64,000 nt of DNA from assembly GCA_023053545.1 (NCBI GenBank), contig JAKZAN010000058.1, forward strand, positions 1 to 64,000, read 5' to 3'. Of this stretch, positions 11,989 to 29,000 are shown one piece after another (position 1 is the first letter of the stretch; every line of letters begins with the position of its first letter). The translations under genes and the position numbers were made by a program. The notes beneath the pieces are model-generated. The model did no database searches and was not told the origin of the DNA. It was given only the letters and a program-made list of their open reading frames with translations. This DNA is from Lepidurus packardi (lineage: Eukaryota; Arthropoda; Branchiopoda; Notostraca; Triopsidae).

Positions 11989-14900
11989 ATTCTTTAGGAT
12001 TGATTGAATTCCTTTCTTACTGAATTAATTCCTTACGGACTGAATTAATTCCTTACGGACTTAATTAATTCCGTAAGGAATGAATTAATTAATTACGGAC
12101 TGAATTATTTCCTTACGGACTGAATTAATTCTTTAGGGACTGAATTAATACCTTACGGACTGAATTAAATCCTTACGGACAGAATTAATTCCTTACGGAC
12201 TGAATTAATTCCTTACGGACTTAATTATTTCCTTACGGACTGAATTAATTCTTTAGGATTGATTGAATTCCTTTCTTACTGAATTAATTCCTTACGGACT
12301 GAATTAATTCCTTACGGACTGAATTAGTTCCTTACGGACTTAATCAATTCCGTAAGGAATGAATTAATTAATTACGGACTGAAATAATTCCTTACGGACT
12401 GAATTAATTACTTACGGACTGAATTAATTCCTTAATTAATTCCTTACGGACTGAATTAATTTCATACGGACTGAATTAATTCCTTACGGACTGAATTAAT
12501 TCCTTACTGACTGAATTAATTCCTTACGGACTGAATTAATTCCTTACGTACTTATGTAATTCCTTACGGTCAGAATTAATTCCGTACGGATTTTATTAAT
12601 TACTTACGGACTGAATTAATTCCTTACGGATTTAATTAATTCCTTACGGACTGAATTAATTCCTTACGGACTGAATTAATTCCTTACGGACTGAATTATT
12701 TCCTTACGGACTGAATTAATTCTTTAGGATTGATTGAATTCCTTTCTTACCGAAGTAATTCCTTACGGACTGAATTAATTCCTTACGTACTTATGTAATT
12801 CCTTACGGTCTGAATTAATTCCGTACGGATTTTATTAATTACTTACGGACTGAATTAATTCCTTACGGATTTAATTAATTCCTTACGGACTGAATTAATT
12901 CCTTACGGACTGAATTAATTCCTTACGGACTGAATTATTTCCTTACGGACTGAATTGATTCTTTAGGATTGATTGAATTCCTTTCTTACCGAATTAATTC
13001 CTTACGGACTGAATTAATTCCTTACGGACTGAATTAATTCCTTACGGACTGAATTAATTCCGTACGGACTGAATTAATTCCTTACGGACTGAATTAATAC
13101 CTTACGGACTGAATTAATTCCTTACGGACTTAATTAATTCCTTACGTACTTAATTAATTCCTTACGGTCTGAATTAATTCCGTACGGATTTTATTAATTA
13201 CTTACGGACTGAATTAATTCCTTACGGATTTAATTAATTCCTTACGGACTGAATTAATTCCTTACGGACTGAATTAATTCCTTACGGACTGAATTATTTC
13301 CTTACGGACTAAATTAATTCTTTAGGATTGATTGAATTCCTTTCTTACCGAATTAATTCCTTACGGACTGAATTAATTCCTTACGGACTGAATTAATTCC
13401 TTACGGACTGAATTAATTCCTTACGGACTGAATTAATACCTTACGGACTGAATTAAATCCTTACGGACTGAATTAATTCCTTACGGACTGAATTAATTCC
13501 TTACGGACTGAAATAATTCCTTACTGACTGAATTAATTCCTTACGGACTGAATTAATTCCTTACGGACTGAATTAATTCCTTACGGACTTAATTAATTCC
13601 TTACGGACTGAATTAATTCCTTACGGACTGAATTAATTCCTTACGGACTGAATTATTTCCTTACGGACTGAATTAATTCTTTAGGATTGATTGAATTCCT
13701 TTCTTACCGAATTAATTCCTTACGGACTGAATTAATTCCTTATGGACTGAATTAATTCCGTAAGGAATGAATTAATTAATTACGGACTGAAATAATTCCT
13801 TACGGAATGAATTAATTCCTTACGGACTTCATTAATTCCTTTCGGACTGAATTAATACCTTACGGACTTAATTAATTCCTTACGGACTTAATTAATTCAC
13901 TACGGACTGAATTAATACCTTACGGACTGAATTAAATCCTTACGGACAGAATTAATTCCTTACGGACTGAATTAATTCCTTACGGACTTAATTATTTCCT
14001 TACGGACTGAATTAATTCTTTAGGATTGATTGAATACCTTTCTTACTGAATTAATTCCTTACGGACTGAATTAATTCCTTACGGACTGAATTAGTTCCTT
14101 ACGGACTTAATTAATTCCGTAAGGAATGAATTAATTAATTACGGACTGAAATAATTCCTTACGGACTGAAATAATTACTTACGGACTGAATTAATTCCTT
14201 AATTAATTCCTTACGGACTGAATTAATTTCATACGGACTGAATTAATTCCTTACGGACTGAATTAATTCCTTACTGACTGAATTAATTCCTTACGGACTG
14301 AATTAATTCCTTACGTACTTATGTAATTCCTTACGGTCTGAATTAATTCCGTACGGATTTTATTAATTACTTACGGACTGAATTAATTCCTTACGGATTT
14401 AATTAATTCCTTACGGACTGAATTAATTCTTTAGGATTGATTGAATTCCTTTCTTACTGAATTAATTCCTTACGGACTGAATTAATTCCTTACGGACTTA
14501 ATTAATTCCGTAAGGAATGAATTAATTAATTACGGACTGAAATAATTCCTTACGGAATGAATTAATTCCTTACGGACTTCATTAATTCCTTTCGGACTGA
14601 ATTAATACCTTACGGACTTAATTAATTCCTTACGGACTTAATTAATTCACTACGGACTGAATTAATACCTTACGGACTGAATTAAATCCTTACGGACAGA
14701 ATTAATTCCTTACGGACTGAATTAATTCCTTACGGACTTAATTATTTCCTTACGGACTGAATTAATTCTTTAGGATTGATTGAATTCCTTTCTTACTGAA
14801 TTAATTCCTTACGGACTGAATTAATTCCTTACGGACTGAATTAGTTCCTTACGGACTTAATTAATTCCGTAAGGAATGAATTAATTAATTACGGACTGAA

Positions 14901-17900
14901 ATAATTCCTTACGGACTGAATTAATTACTTACGGACTGAATTAATTCCTTAATTAATTCCTTACGGACTGAATTAATTTCATACGGACTGAATTAATTCC
15001 TTACGGACTGAATTAATTCCTTACTGACTGAATTAATTCCTTACGGACTGAATTAATTCCTTACGGACTGAATTAATTCCTTACGGACTGAATTAGTTCC
15101 TTACGGACTTAATTAATTCCGTAAGGAATGAATTAATTAATTACGGACTGAAATAATTCCTTACGGACTGAAATAATTACTTACGGACTGAATTAATTCC
15201 TTAATTAATTCCTTACGGACTGAATTAATTTCATACGGACTGAATTAATTCCTTACGGACTGAATTAATTCCTTACTGACTGAATTAATTCCTTACGGAC
15301 TGAATTAATTCCTTACGTACTTATGTAATTCCTTACGGTCTGAATTAATTCCGTACGGATTTTATTAATTACTTACGGACTGAATTAATTCCTTACGGAT
15401 TTAATTAATTCCTTACGGACTGAATTAATTCTTTAGGATTGATTGAATTCCTTTCTTACTGAATTAATTCCTTACGGACTGAATTAATTCCTTACGGACT
15501 TAATTAATTCCGTAAGGAATGAATTAATTAATTACGGACTGAAATAATTCCTTACGGAATGAATTAATTCCTTACGGACTTCATTAATTCCTTTCGGACT
15601 GAATTAATACCTTACGGACTTAATTAATTCCTTACGGACTTAATTAATTCACTACGGACTGAATTAATACCTTACGGACTGAATTAAATCCTTACGGACA
15701 GAATTAATTCCTTACGGACTGAATTAATTCCTTACGGACTTAATTATTTCCTTACGGACTGAATTAATTCTTTAGGATTGATTGAATTCCTTTCTTACTG
15801 AATTAATTCCTTACGGACTGAATTAATTCCTTACGGACTGAATTAGTTCCTTACGGACTTATTTAATTCCGTAAGGAATGAATTAATTAATTACGGACTG
15901 AAATAATTCCTTACGGACTGAATTAATTACTTACGGACTGAATTAATTCCTTAATTAATTCCTTACGGACTGAATTAATTTCATACGGACTGAATTAATT
16001 CCTTACGGACTGAATTAATTCCTTACTGACTGAATTAATTCCTTACGGACTGAATTAATTCCTTACGTACTTATGTAATTCCTTACGGTCTGAATTAATT
16101 CCGTACGGATTTTATTAATTACTTACGGACTGAATTAATTCCTTACGGATTTAATTAATTCCTTACGGACTGAATTAATTCCTTACGGACTGAATTAATT
16201 CCTTACGGACTGAATTATTTCCTTACGGACTGAATTAATTCTTTAGGATTGATTGAATTCCTTTCTTACCGAATTAATTCCTTACGGACTGAATTAATTC
16301 CTTACGTACTTATGTAATTCCTTACGGTCTGAATTAATTCCGTACGGATTTTATTAATTACTTCCGGACTGAATTAATTCCTTACGGATTTAATTAATTC
16401 CTTACGGACTGAATTAATTCCTTACGGACTGAATTAATTCCTTACGGACTGAATTATTTCCTTACGGACTGAATTAATTCTTTAGGATTGATTGAATTCC
16501 TTTCTTACCGAATTAATTCCTTACGGACTGAATTAATTCCTTACGGACTGAATTAATTCCTTACGGACTGAATTAATTCCTTACGGACTGAATTAATTCC
16601 TTACGGACTGAATTAATACCTTACGGACTGAATTAATTCCTTACGGACTGAAATAATTCCTTACTGACTGAATTAATTCCTTACGGACTGAATTAATTCC
16701 TTACGGACTGAATTAATTCCTTACGGACTTAATTAATTCCTTACGTACTTAATTAATTCCTTACGGTCTGAATTAATTCCGTACGGATTTTATTAATTAC
16801 TTACGGACTGAATTAATTCCTTACGGATTTAATTAATTCCTTACGGACTGAATTAATTCCTTACGGACTGAATTAATTCCTTACGGACTGAATTATTTCC
16901 TTACGGACTGAATTAATTCTTTAGGATTGATTGAATTCCTTTCTTACCGAATTAATTCCTTACGGACTGAATTAATTCCTTACGGACTGAATTAATTCCT
17001 TACGGACTGAATTAATTCCTTACGGACTGAATTAATTCCTTACGGACTGAATTAATACCTTACGGACTGAATTAAATCCTTACGGACTGAATTAATTCCT
17101 TACGGACTGAATTAATTCCTTACGGACTGAAATAATTCCTTACTGACTGAATTAATTCCTTACGGACTGAATTAATTCCTTACGGACTGAATTAATTCCT
17201 TACGGACTTATGTAATTCCTTACGGTCTGAATTAATTCCGTACGGATTTTATTAATTACTTACGGACTGAATTAATTCCTTACGGATTTAATTAATTCCT
17301 TACGGACTGAATTAATTCTTTAGGATTGATTGAATTCCTTTCTTACTGAATTAATTCCTTACGGACTGAATTAATTCCTTACGGACTTAATTAATTCCGT
17401 AAGGAATGAATTAATTAATTACGGACTGAAATAATTCCTTACGGAATGAATTAATTCCTTACGGACTTCATTAATTCCTTTCGGACTGAATTAATACCTT
17501 ACGGACTTAATTAATTCCTTACGGACTTAATTAATTCACTACGGACTGAATTAATACCTTACGGACTGAATTAAATCCTTACGGACAGAATTAATTCCTT
17601 ACGGACTGAATTAATTCCTTACGGACTTAATTATTTCCTTACGGACTGAATTAATTCTTTAGGATTGATTGAATTCCTTTCTTACTGAATTAATTCCTTA
17701 CGGACTGAATTAATTCCTTACGGACTGAATTAGTTCCTTACGGACTTAATTAATTCCGTAAGGAATGAATTAATTAATTACGGACTGAAATAATTCCTTA
17801 CGGACTGAATTAATTACTTACGGACTGAATTAATTCCTTAATTAATTCCTTACGGACTGAATTAATTTCATACGGACTGAATTAATTCCTTACGGACTGA

Positions 17901-20900
17901 ATTAATTCCTTACTGACTGAATTAATTCCTTACGGACTGAATTAATTCCTTACGTACTTATGTAATTCCTTACGGTCTGAATTAATTCCGTACGGATTTT
18001 ATTAATTACTTACGGACTGAATTAATTCCTTACGGATTTAATTAATTCCTTACGGACTGAATTAATTCCTTACGGACTGAATTAATTCCTTACGGACTGA
18101 ATTATTTCCTTACGGACTGAATTAATTCTTTAGGATTGATTGAATTCCTTTCTTACCGAATTAATTCCTTACGGACTGAATTAATTCCTTACGTACTTAT
18201 GTAATTCCTTACGGTCTGAATTAATTCCGTACGGATTTTATTAATTACTTCCGGACTGAATTAATTCCTTACGGATTTAATTAATTCCTTACGGACTGAA
18301 TTAATTCCTTACGGACTGAATTAATTCCTTACGGACTGAATTATTTCCTTACGGACTGAATTAATTCTTTAGGATTGATTGAATTCCTTTCTTACCGAAT
18401 TAATTCCTTACGGACTGAATTAATTCCTTACGGACTGAATTAATTCCTTACGGACTGAATTAATTCCTTACGGACTGAATTAATTCCTTACGGACTGAAT
18501 TAATACCTTACTGACTGAATTAATTCCTTACGGACTGAATTAATTCCTTACGGACTGAATTAATTCCTTACGGACTTAATTAATTCCTTACGTACTTAAT
18601 TAATTCCTTACGGTCTGAATTAATTCCGTACGGATTTTATTAATTACTTACGGACTGAATTAATTCCTTACGGATTTAATTAATTCCTTACGGACTGAAT
18701 TAATTCCTTACGGACTGAATTAATTCCTTACGGACTGAATTATTTCCTTACGGACTGAATTAATTCTTTAGGATTGATTGAATTCCTTTCTTACCGAGTT
18801 AATTCCTTACGGACTGAATTAATTCCTTACGGACTGAATTAATTCCTTACGGACTGAATTAATTCCTTACGGACTGAACTAATTCCTTACGGACTGAATT
18901 AATACCTTACGGACTGAATTAAATCCTTACGGACTGAATTAATTCCTTACGGACTGAATTAATTCCTTACATACTGAAATAATTCCTTACTGACTGAATT
19001 AATTCCTTACGGACTGAATTAATTCCTTACGGACTGAATTAATTCCTTACGGACTTAATTAATTCCTTACGTACTTAATTAATTCCTTACGGTCTGAATT
19101 AATTCCGTACGGATTTTATTAACTACTTACGGACTGAATTAATTCCTTACGGACTTAATTAATTCCTTACGGACTGAATTAATTCCTTACGGACTGAATT
19201 AATTCCTTACGGACTGAATTATTTCCTTACGGACTGAATTAATTCTTTAGGATTGATTGAATTCCTTTCTTACCGAATTAATTCCTTACGGACTGAATTA
19301 ATTCCTTATGGACTGAATTAATTCCGTAAGGAATGAATTAATTAATTACGGACTGAAATAATTCCTTACGGAATGAATTAATTCCTTACGGACTTCATTA
19401 ATTCCTTTCGGACTGAATTAATACCTTACGGACTTAATTAATTTCTTACGGACTTAATTAATTCACTACGGACTGAATTAATACCTTACGGACTGAATTA
19501 AATCCTTACGGACAGAATTAATTCCTTACGGACTGAATTAATTCCTTACGGACTGAATTAGTTCCTTACGGACTTAATTAATTCCGTAAGGAATGAATTA
19601 ATTAATTACGGACTGAAATAATTCCTTACGGACTGAAATAATTACTTACGGACTGAATTAATTCCTTAATTAATTCCTTACGGACTGAATTAATTTCATA
19701 CGGACTGAATTAATTCCTTACGGACTGAATTAATTCCTTACTGACTGAATTAATTCCTAACGGACTGAATTAATTCCTTACGTACTTATGTAATTCCTTA
19801 CGGTCTGAATTAATTCCGTACGGATTTTATTAATTACTTACGGACTGAATTAATTCCTTACGGATTTAATTAATTCCTTACGGACTGAATTAATTCCTTA
19901 CGGACTGAATTAATTCCTTACGGACTGAATTATTTCCTTACGGACTGAATTAATTCTTTAGGATTGATTGAATTCCTTTCTTACCGAATTAATTCCTTAC
20001 GGACTGAATTAATTCCTTACGTATTTATGTAATTCCTTACGGTCTGAATTAATTCCGTACGGATTTTATTAATTACTTACGGACTGAATTAATTCCTTAC
20101 GGATTTAATTAATTCCTCACGGACTGAATTAATTCCTTACGGACTGAATTAATTCCTTACGGACTGAATTATTTCCTTACGGACTGAATTAATTCTTTAG
20201 GATTGATTGAATTCCTTCTTACCGAATTAATTCCTTACGGACTGAATTAATTCCTTACGGACTGAATTAATTCCTTACGGACTGAATTAATTCCTTACGG
20301 ACTGAATTAATTCCTTACGGACTGAATTAATACCTTACGGACTGAATTAATTCCTTACGGACTGAAATAATTCCTTACTGACTGAATTAATTCCTTACGG
20401 ACTGAATTAATTCCTTACGGACTGAATTAATTCCTTACGGACTTAATTAATTCCTTACGTACTTAATTAATTCCTTACGGTCTGAATTAATTCCGTACGG
20501 ATTTTATTAATTACTTACGGACTGAATTAATTCCTTACGGATTTAATTAATTCCTTACGGACTGAATTAATTCCTTACGGACTGAATTAATTCCTTACGG
20601 ACTGAATTATTTCCTTACGGACTGAATTAATTCTTTAGGATTGATTGAATTCCTTTCTTACCGAATTAATTCCTTACGGACTGAATTAATTCCTTACGGA
20701 CTGAATTAATTCCTTACGGACTGAATTAATTCCTTACGGACTGAATTAATTCCTTACGGACTGAATTAATACCTTACGGAATGAATTAAATCCTTACGGA
20801 CTGAATTAATTCCTTACGGACTGAATTAATTCCTTACGGACTGAAATAATTCCCTACTGACTGAATTAATTCCTTACGGACTGAATTATTTCCTTACGGA

Positions 20901-21720
20901 CTGAATTAATTCTTTAGGATTGATTGAATTCCTTTCTTACCGAATTAATTCCTTACGGACTGAATTAATTCCTTATGGACTGAATTAATTCCTTACGGAC
21001 TTAATTATTTCCTTACGGACTGAATTAATTCTTTAGGATTGATTGAATTCCTTTCTTACTGAATTAATTCCTTACGGACTGAATTAATTCCTTACGGACT
21101 GAATTAATTCATTACCGACATAATTAAGTCCTTACAGACTGAAATTATTCCTTATGGACTTAACTAATTCCGTAAGGAATGAATTAATTAATTACGGACT
21201 GAAATAATTCCTTACGGACTGAATTAATTACTTACGGACTGAATTAATTCCTTACGGACTGAATTAATTCCTTACGGACTGAATTAATTCCTTACGGACT
21301 GTATTAATTCCTTTCTTACTGAATTAATTCCTTACGGACTGAATTAAGTCCTTAATTAATTCCTTACGGACTGAATTAATTTCATACGGACTGAATTAAT
21401 TCATTACGGACTTAATTAATCCAATACGTACTGAACTTATTCATTACGGACTGAATTAATTCCTTACGGACTGAATTAATTCCTTACGGACTGAACTAAT
21501 ACCTAACGGACTGAATTAATACCTTACGGACTGAATTAATTCCTTACGGACTGAATTAATACGTTACGGACTGAATTAATTCCTTACGGACAGAATTAAT
21601 TCTTTACGGACTGAATTAATTCCTTACGGACTTAATTAATTCCTCACGGACTGAATTAATTCCTTACGGACTGAATTAATTCCTTACGGACTGAATTATT
21701 TCCTTTCGGACTGAATTAAT
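11989..21720. repeat. satellite with ~1.0- and ~1.9-kb repeated blocks
   Basis: No gene is present. Block starts marked by the hinge at 14426, 15428 and 17315 begin with the same order of variants (flipped core, ccttacggaatg, gacttcatt, ccttcggac-type monomers), and each is followed by another hinge after 339 bp. The stretch 15428 to about 16620 is repeated at 17315 to about 18510 before the two diverge. A shorter unit containing ccttacgtacttatgtaattcc and ccgtacggattttatt recurs many times (for example near 12550, 12790, 15315, 16310, 18190 and 20020). Confidence 0.75.
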
Positions 21721-24700
21721 TCTTTAGGATTGATTGAATTCCTTTCTTACCGAATTAATTCCTTACGGACTGAATTAATTCCTTACGTACTTAATTAATT
21801 CCTTACGGTCTGAATTAATTCCGTACGGATTTTATTAATTACTTACGGACTTAATTAATTCCTTACGGATTTAATTAATTCCTTACGGACTGAATTAATT
21901 CCTTACGGACTGAATTAATTCCTTACGGACTGAATTAATTCCTTACGGACTGAATTAATTCCTTACGGACTGAATTAATTCCTTACGGACTGAATTAATA
22001 CCTTACGGACTGAATTAATTCCTTACGGACTGAATTAATTCCTTACGGACTGAATTATTTCCTTTCGGACTGAATTAATTCTTTAGGATTGATTGAATTC
22101 CTTTCTTACTGAATTAATTTCATACGGACTGAATTAACTCATTACGGACTTAATTAATCCATTACGGACTGAATTAATTTCTTACGGACTGAATCAATTT
22201 CTTACGGACTGAATTAAATCCTTACGGACAGAATTAATTCCTTACGGACTGAATTAATTCCTTACGGACTGAATTAATTCCTTACGGACTGAATTAATTC
22301 CTTACGGACTGAATTAATACCTTACGGACTGAATTAATTCCTTACGGACTGAATTAATTCCTTACGGACTGAATTATTTCCTTTCGGACTGAATTAATTC
22401 TTTAGGATTGATTGAATTCCTTTCTTACTGAATTAATTTCATACGGACTGAATTAATTCATTACGGACTTAATTAATCCATTACGGACTGAATTAATTTC
22501 TTACGGACTGAATTAAATCCTTACGGACAGAATTAATTCCTTACGGACTGAATTAATTCCTTACGCACTGAATTAATTTTTACGGACTGAATTAATTTCT
22601 TACGGACTGAATCAATTCCTTAATTAATTCCTTACGGACTGAATCAATTCCTTAATTAATTCCTTACGGACTGTATTAATTCCTTTCTTACTGAATTAAT
22701 TCCTTAAGGACTGAATTAATTCCTTAATTAATTCCTTACGGACTGAATTAATTTCATACGGACTGAATTAATTCATTACGGACTTAATTAATCCAATACG
22801 TACTGAACTTTCTCATTACGGACTGAATTATTTCCTTACGGACTGAATTAATTCTTTAGGATTGATTGAATTCCTTTCTTACTGAATTAATTCCTTACGG
22901 ACTGAATTAATTCCTTACGGACTTAATTAATTCCGTAAGGAATGAATTAATTAATTACGGACTGAAATAATTCCTTACGGAATGAATTAATTCCTTACGG
23001 ACTTCATTAATTCCTTTCGGACTGAATTAATACCTTACGGACTTAATTAATTCCTTTCGGACTGAATTAATACCTTACGGACTTAATTAATTCCTTACGG
23101 ACTTAATTAATTCACTACGGACTGAATTAATACCTTACGGACTGAATTAAATCCATACGGACAGAATTAATTCCTTACGGACTGAATTAATTCCTTACGG
23201 ACTTAATTATTTCCTTACGGACTGAATTAATTCTTTAGGATTGATTGAAATCCTTTCTTACTGAATTAATTCCTTACGGACTGAATTAATTCCTTACGGA
23301 CTGAATTAATTCCTTACGGACTTAATTAATTCCGTAAGGAATGAATTAATTAATTACGGACTGAAATAATTCCTTACGGACTGAATTAATTACTTACGGA
23401 CTGAATTAATTCCTTAATTAATTCCTTACGGACTGAATTATTTCCTTACGGACTGAATTAATTCTTTAGGATTGATTGAATTCCTTTCTTACCGAATTAA
23501 TTCCTTACGGACTGAATTAATTCCTTACGGACTGAATTAATTCCTTACGGACTGAATTAATTCCTTACGGACTGAATTAATTCCTTACGGACTGAATTAA
23601 TACCTTACGGACTGAATTAATTCCTTACGGACTGAAATAATTCCTTACTGACTGAATTAATTCCTTACGGACTGAATTAATTCCTTACGGACTGAATTAA
23701 TTCCTTACGGACTTAATTAATTCCTTACGTACTTAATTAATTCCTTACGGTCTGAATTAATTCCGTACGGATTTTATTAATTACTTACGGACTGAATTAA
23801 TTCCTTACGGATTTAATTAATTCCTTACGGACTGAATTAATTCCTTACGGACTGAATTAATTCCTTACGGACTGAATTATTTCCTTACGGACTGAATTAA
23901 TTCTTTAGGATTGATTGAATTCCTTTCTTACCGAATTAATTCCTTACGGACTGAATTAATTCCTTACGGACTGAATTAATTCCTTACGGACTGAATTAAT
24001 TCCTTACGGACTGAATTAATACCTTACGGACTGAATTAATTCCTTACGGACTGAATTAATACGTTACGGACTGAATTAATTCCTTACGGACAGAATTAAT
24101 TCTTTACGGACTGAATTAATTCCTTACGGACTTAATTAATTCCTCACGGACTGAATTAATTCCTTACGGACTGAATTAATTCCTTACGGACTGAATTATT
24201 TCCTTTCGGACTGAATTAATTCTTTAGGATTGATTGAATTCCTTTCTTACCGAATTAATTCCTTACGGACTGAATTAATTCCTTACGTACTTAATTAATT
24301 CCTTACGGTCTGAATTAATTCCGTACGGATTTTATTAATTACTTACGGACTTAATTAATTCCTTACGGATTTAATTAATTCCTTACGGACTGAATTAATT
24401 CCTTACGGACTGAATTAATTCCTTACGGACTGAATTAATTCCTTACGGACTGAATTAATTCCTTACGGACTGAATTAATTCCTTACGGACTGAATTAATA
24501 CCTTACGGACTGAATTAATTCCTTACGGACTGAATTAATTCCTTACGGACTGAATTATTTCCTTTCGGACTGAATTAATTCTTTAGGATTGATTGAATTC
24601 CTTTCTTACTGAATTAATTTCATACGGACTGAATTAACTCATTACGGACTTAATTAATCCATTACGGACTGAATTAATTTCTTACGGACTGAATCAATTT

Positions 24701-26030
24701 CTTACGGACTGAATTAAATCCTTACGGACAGAATTAATTCCTTACGGACTGAATTAATTCCTTACGCACTGAATTAATTTTTACGGACTGAATTAATTTC
24801 TTACGGACTGAATCAATTCCTTAATTAATTCCTTACGGACTGTATTAATTCCTTTCTTACTGAATTAATTCCTTACGGACTGAATTAATTTCATACGGAC
24901 TGAATTAATTCATTACGGACTTAATTAATCCAATACGTACTGAACTTTTTCATTACGGACTGAATTATTTCCTTACGGACTGAATTAATTCTTTAGGATT
25001 GATTGAATTCCTTTCTTACTGAATTAATTCCTTACGGACTGAATTAATTCCTTACGGACTTAATTAATTCCGTAAGGAATGAATTAATTAATTACGGACT
25101 GAAATAATTCCTTACGGAATGAATTAATTCCTTACGGACTTCATTAATTCCTTTCGGACTGAATTAATACCTTACGGACTTAATTAATTCCTTTCGGACT
25201 GAATTAATACCTTACGGACTTAATTAATTCCTTACGGACTTAATTAATTCACTACGGACTGAATTAATACCTTACGGACTGAATTAAATCCATACGGACA
25301 GAATTAATTCCTTACGGACTGAATTAATTCCTTACGGACTTAATTATTTCCTTACGGACTGAATTAATTCTTTAGGATTGATTGAATTCCTTTCTTACTG
25401 AATTAATTCCTTACGGACTGAATTAATTCCTTACGGACTGAATTAATTCCTTACGGACTTAATTAATTCCGTAAGGAATGAATTAATTAATTACGGACTG
25501 AAATAATTCCTTACGGACTGAATTAATTACTTACGGACTGAATTAATTCCTTAATTAATTCCTTACGGACTGAATTATTTCCTTACGGACTGAATTAATT
25601 CTTTAGGATTGATTGAATTCCTTTCTTACCGAATTAATTCCTTACGGACTGAATTAATTCCTTACGGACTGAATTAATTCCTTACGGACTGAATTAATTC
25701 CTTACGGACTGAATTAATTCCTTACGGACTGAATTAATACCTTACGGACTGAATTAATTCCTTACGGACTGAAATAATTCCTTACTGACTGAATTAATTC
25801 CTTACGGACTGAATTAATTCCTTACGGACTGAATTAATTCCTTACGGACTTAATTAATTCCTTACGTACTTAATTAATTCCTTGCGGTCTGAATTAATTC
25901 CGTACGGATTTTATTAATTACTTACGGACTGAATTAATTCCTTACGGATTTAATTAATTCCTTACGGACTGAATTAATTCCTTACGGACTGAATTAATTC
26001 CTTACGGACTGAATTATTTCCTTACGGACT
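21721..26030. repeat. ~2.2-2.5-kb duplicated block
   Basis: The hinge at 21721 and the sequence after it recur at 24221 (offset 2500). After an internal loss of ~300 bp in the right copy, the match continues at an offset near 2.2 kb, with shared rare variants ccttacgcactg followed by tttttacgg (near 22563 and 24765), ccaatacgtactgaactt, and a doubled ttcctttcggactgaattaatacc. The unit at 23461-23900 recurs at about 25600-26040 and also resembles 20200-20640. This shows copying of multi-unit segments followed by small deletions. Confidence 0.75.
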
Positions 26031-29000
26031 GAATTAATTCTTTAGGATTGATTGAATTCCTTTCTTACCGACTTAATTCCTTACGGACTGAATTAATTCC
26101 TTACGGACTGAATTAATTCCTTACGGACTGAATTAATTCCTTACGGACTGAATTAATTCCTTACGGACTGAATTAATACCTTACGGACTGAATTAATTCC
26201 TTACGGACTGAATTAATTCCTTACGGACTTAATTAATTCCTTACGTACTTAATTAATTCTTTACGGTCTGAATTAATTCCGTACGGATTTTATTAATTAC
26301 TTACGGACTGAATTAATTCCTTACGGATTTAATTAATTCCTTACGGACTGAATTAATTCCTTACGGACTGAATTAATTCCTTACGGACTGAATTATTTCC
26401 CTACGGACTGAATTAATTCTTTAGGATTGATTGAATTCCTTTCTTACCGAATTAATTCCTTACGGACTGAATTAATTCCTTACGGACTGAATTAATTCAT
26501 TACCGACATAATTAAATCCTTACAGACTGAAATTATTCCTTATGGACTTGACTAATTCCGTAAGGAATGAATTAATTAATTACGGACTGAAATAATTCCT
26601 TACGGACTGAATTAATTCCTTACGGACTGAATTAATTCCTTACGGACTGAATTAATTCCTTACGGACTGAATTAATTCCTTACGGACTGTATTAATTCTT
26701 TTCTTACTGAATTAATTCCTTACGGACTGAATTAATTCCTTAATTAATTCCTTACGTACTGAATTAATTTCATACGGACTGAATTAATTCATTACGGACT
26801 TAATTAATCCAATACGTACTGAACTTATTCATTACGGACTGAATTAATTCCTTACGGACTGAATTAATTCCTTACGGACTGAACTAATACCTAACGGACT
26901 GAATTAATACCTTACGGACTGAATTAATTCCTTACGGACTGAATTAATACGTTACGGACTGAATTAATTCCTTACGGACAGAATTAATTCTTTACGGACT
27001 GATTTAATTCCTTACGGACTTAATTAATTCCTCACGGACTGAATTAATTCCTTACGGACTGAATTAATTCCTTACGGACTGAATTATTTCCTTTCGGACT
27101 GAATTAATTCTTTAGGATTGATTGAATTCCTTTCTTACTGAATTAATTTCATACGGACTGAATTAACTCATTACGGACTTAATTAATCCATTACGGACTG
27201 AATTAATTTCTTACGGACTGAATCAATTTCTTACGGACTAAATTAAATCCTTACGGACAGAATTAATTCCTTACGGACTGAATTAATTCCTTACGCACTG
27301 AATTAATTCTTTACGGACTGAATTAATTCCTTACGGACTGAATCAATTCCTTAATTAATTCCTTACGGAATGAATTAATTTCATACGGACTGAATTAATT
27401 CCTTACGGACTGAATTAATTCCTTACTGACTGAATTAATTCCTTACGGACTGAATTAATTCCTTACGGACTGAATTAATTCTTTACGGACTTAATTAATT
27501 CACTACGGACTGAATTAATACCTTACGGACTGAATTAAATCCTTACGGACAGAATTATTTCCTTACGGACTGAATTAATTCTTTAGGATTGATTGAATTC
27601 CTTTCTTACTGAATTAATTCATTACGGACTTAATTAATCCATTACGGACTGAATTAATTCCTTACGTACTGAACTTATTCATTACGGACTGAATTAATTC
27701 CCTACGGACTGAATAAATACCTAACGGACTGAATTAATACCTTACGGACTGAATTAAATCCTTACGGACAGAATTAAACCCTTACGGACTGAAGTAATTC
27801 CTTACGTACTGAACTTATTCATTACGGACTGAATTAATTCCCTACGGACTGAATAAATACCTAACGGACTGAATTAATACCTTACGGACTGAATTAATTC
27901 CTTACGGACTGAATTAAATCCTTACGGAGAGAATTAATTCCTTACGGACTGAATTAATTCCTTACGCACTGAATTAATTCTTTACGGACTGAATTAATTC
28001 CTTACGGACTGAATCAATTCCTTAATTTATTCCTTACGGAATGAATTAATTTCATACGGACTGAATTAATTCCTTACGGACTGAATTAATTCCTTACTGA
28101 CTGAATTAATTCCTTACGGACTGAATTAATTCCTTACGGACTGAATTAATTCTTTACGGACTTAATTAATTCACTACGGACTGAATTAATACCTTACGGA
28201 CTGAATTAAATCCTTACGGACAGAATTATTTCCTTACGGACTGAATTAATTCTTTAGGATTGATTGAATTCCTTTCTTACTGAATTAATTCATTACGGAC
28301 ATAATTAATCCATTACGGACTGAATTAATTCCTTACGTACTGAACTTATTCATTACGGACTGAATTAATTCCCTACGGACTGAATAAATACCTAACGGAC
28401 TGAATTAAATCCTTACGGACAGAATTAAACCCTTACGGACTGAAGTAATTCCTTACGGACTGAATTAATTCCTTACGGACTGAATTAATTCCTTACGGAC
28501 TGAATTAATTCCTTACGGACTGAATTAATTCCTTATGGACTGAATTAATTCCTTACGGACTGAATTAATTCATTACCGACATAATTAAATCCTTACAGAC
28601 TGAAATTATTCCTTATGGACTTAACTAATTCCGTAAGGAATGAATTAATTAATTACGGACTGAAATAATTCCTTACGGACTGAATTAATTCCTTACGGAC
28701 TGAATTAATTCCTTACGGACTGAATTAATTCCTTATGGACTGAATTAATTCCTTACGGACTGAATTAATTTCATACGGACTGAATTAATTCATTACGGAC
28801 TTAATTAATCCAATACGTACTGAACTTATTCATTACGGACTGAATTAATACCTTACGGACTGAATTAATTCCTTACGGACTGAATTAATACGTTACGGAC
28901 TGAATTAATTCCTTACGGACAGAATTAATTCTTTACGGACTGAATTAATTCCTTACGGACTTAATTAATTCCTCACGGACTGAATTAATTCCTTACGGAC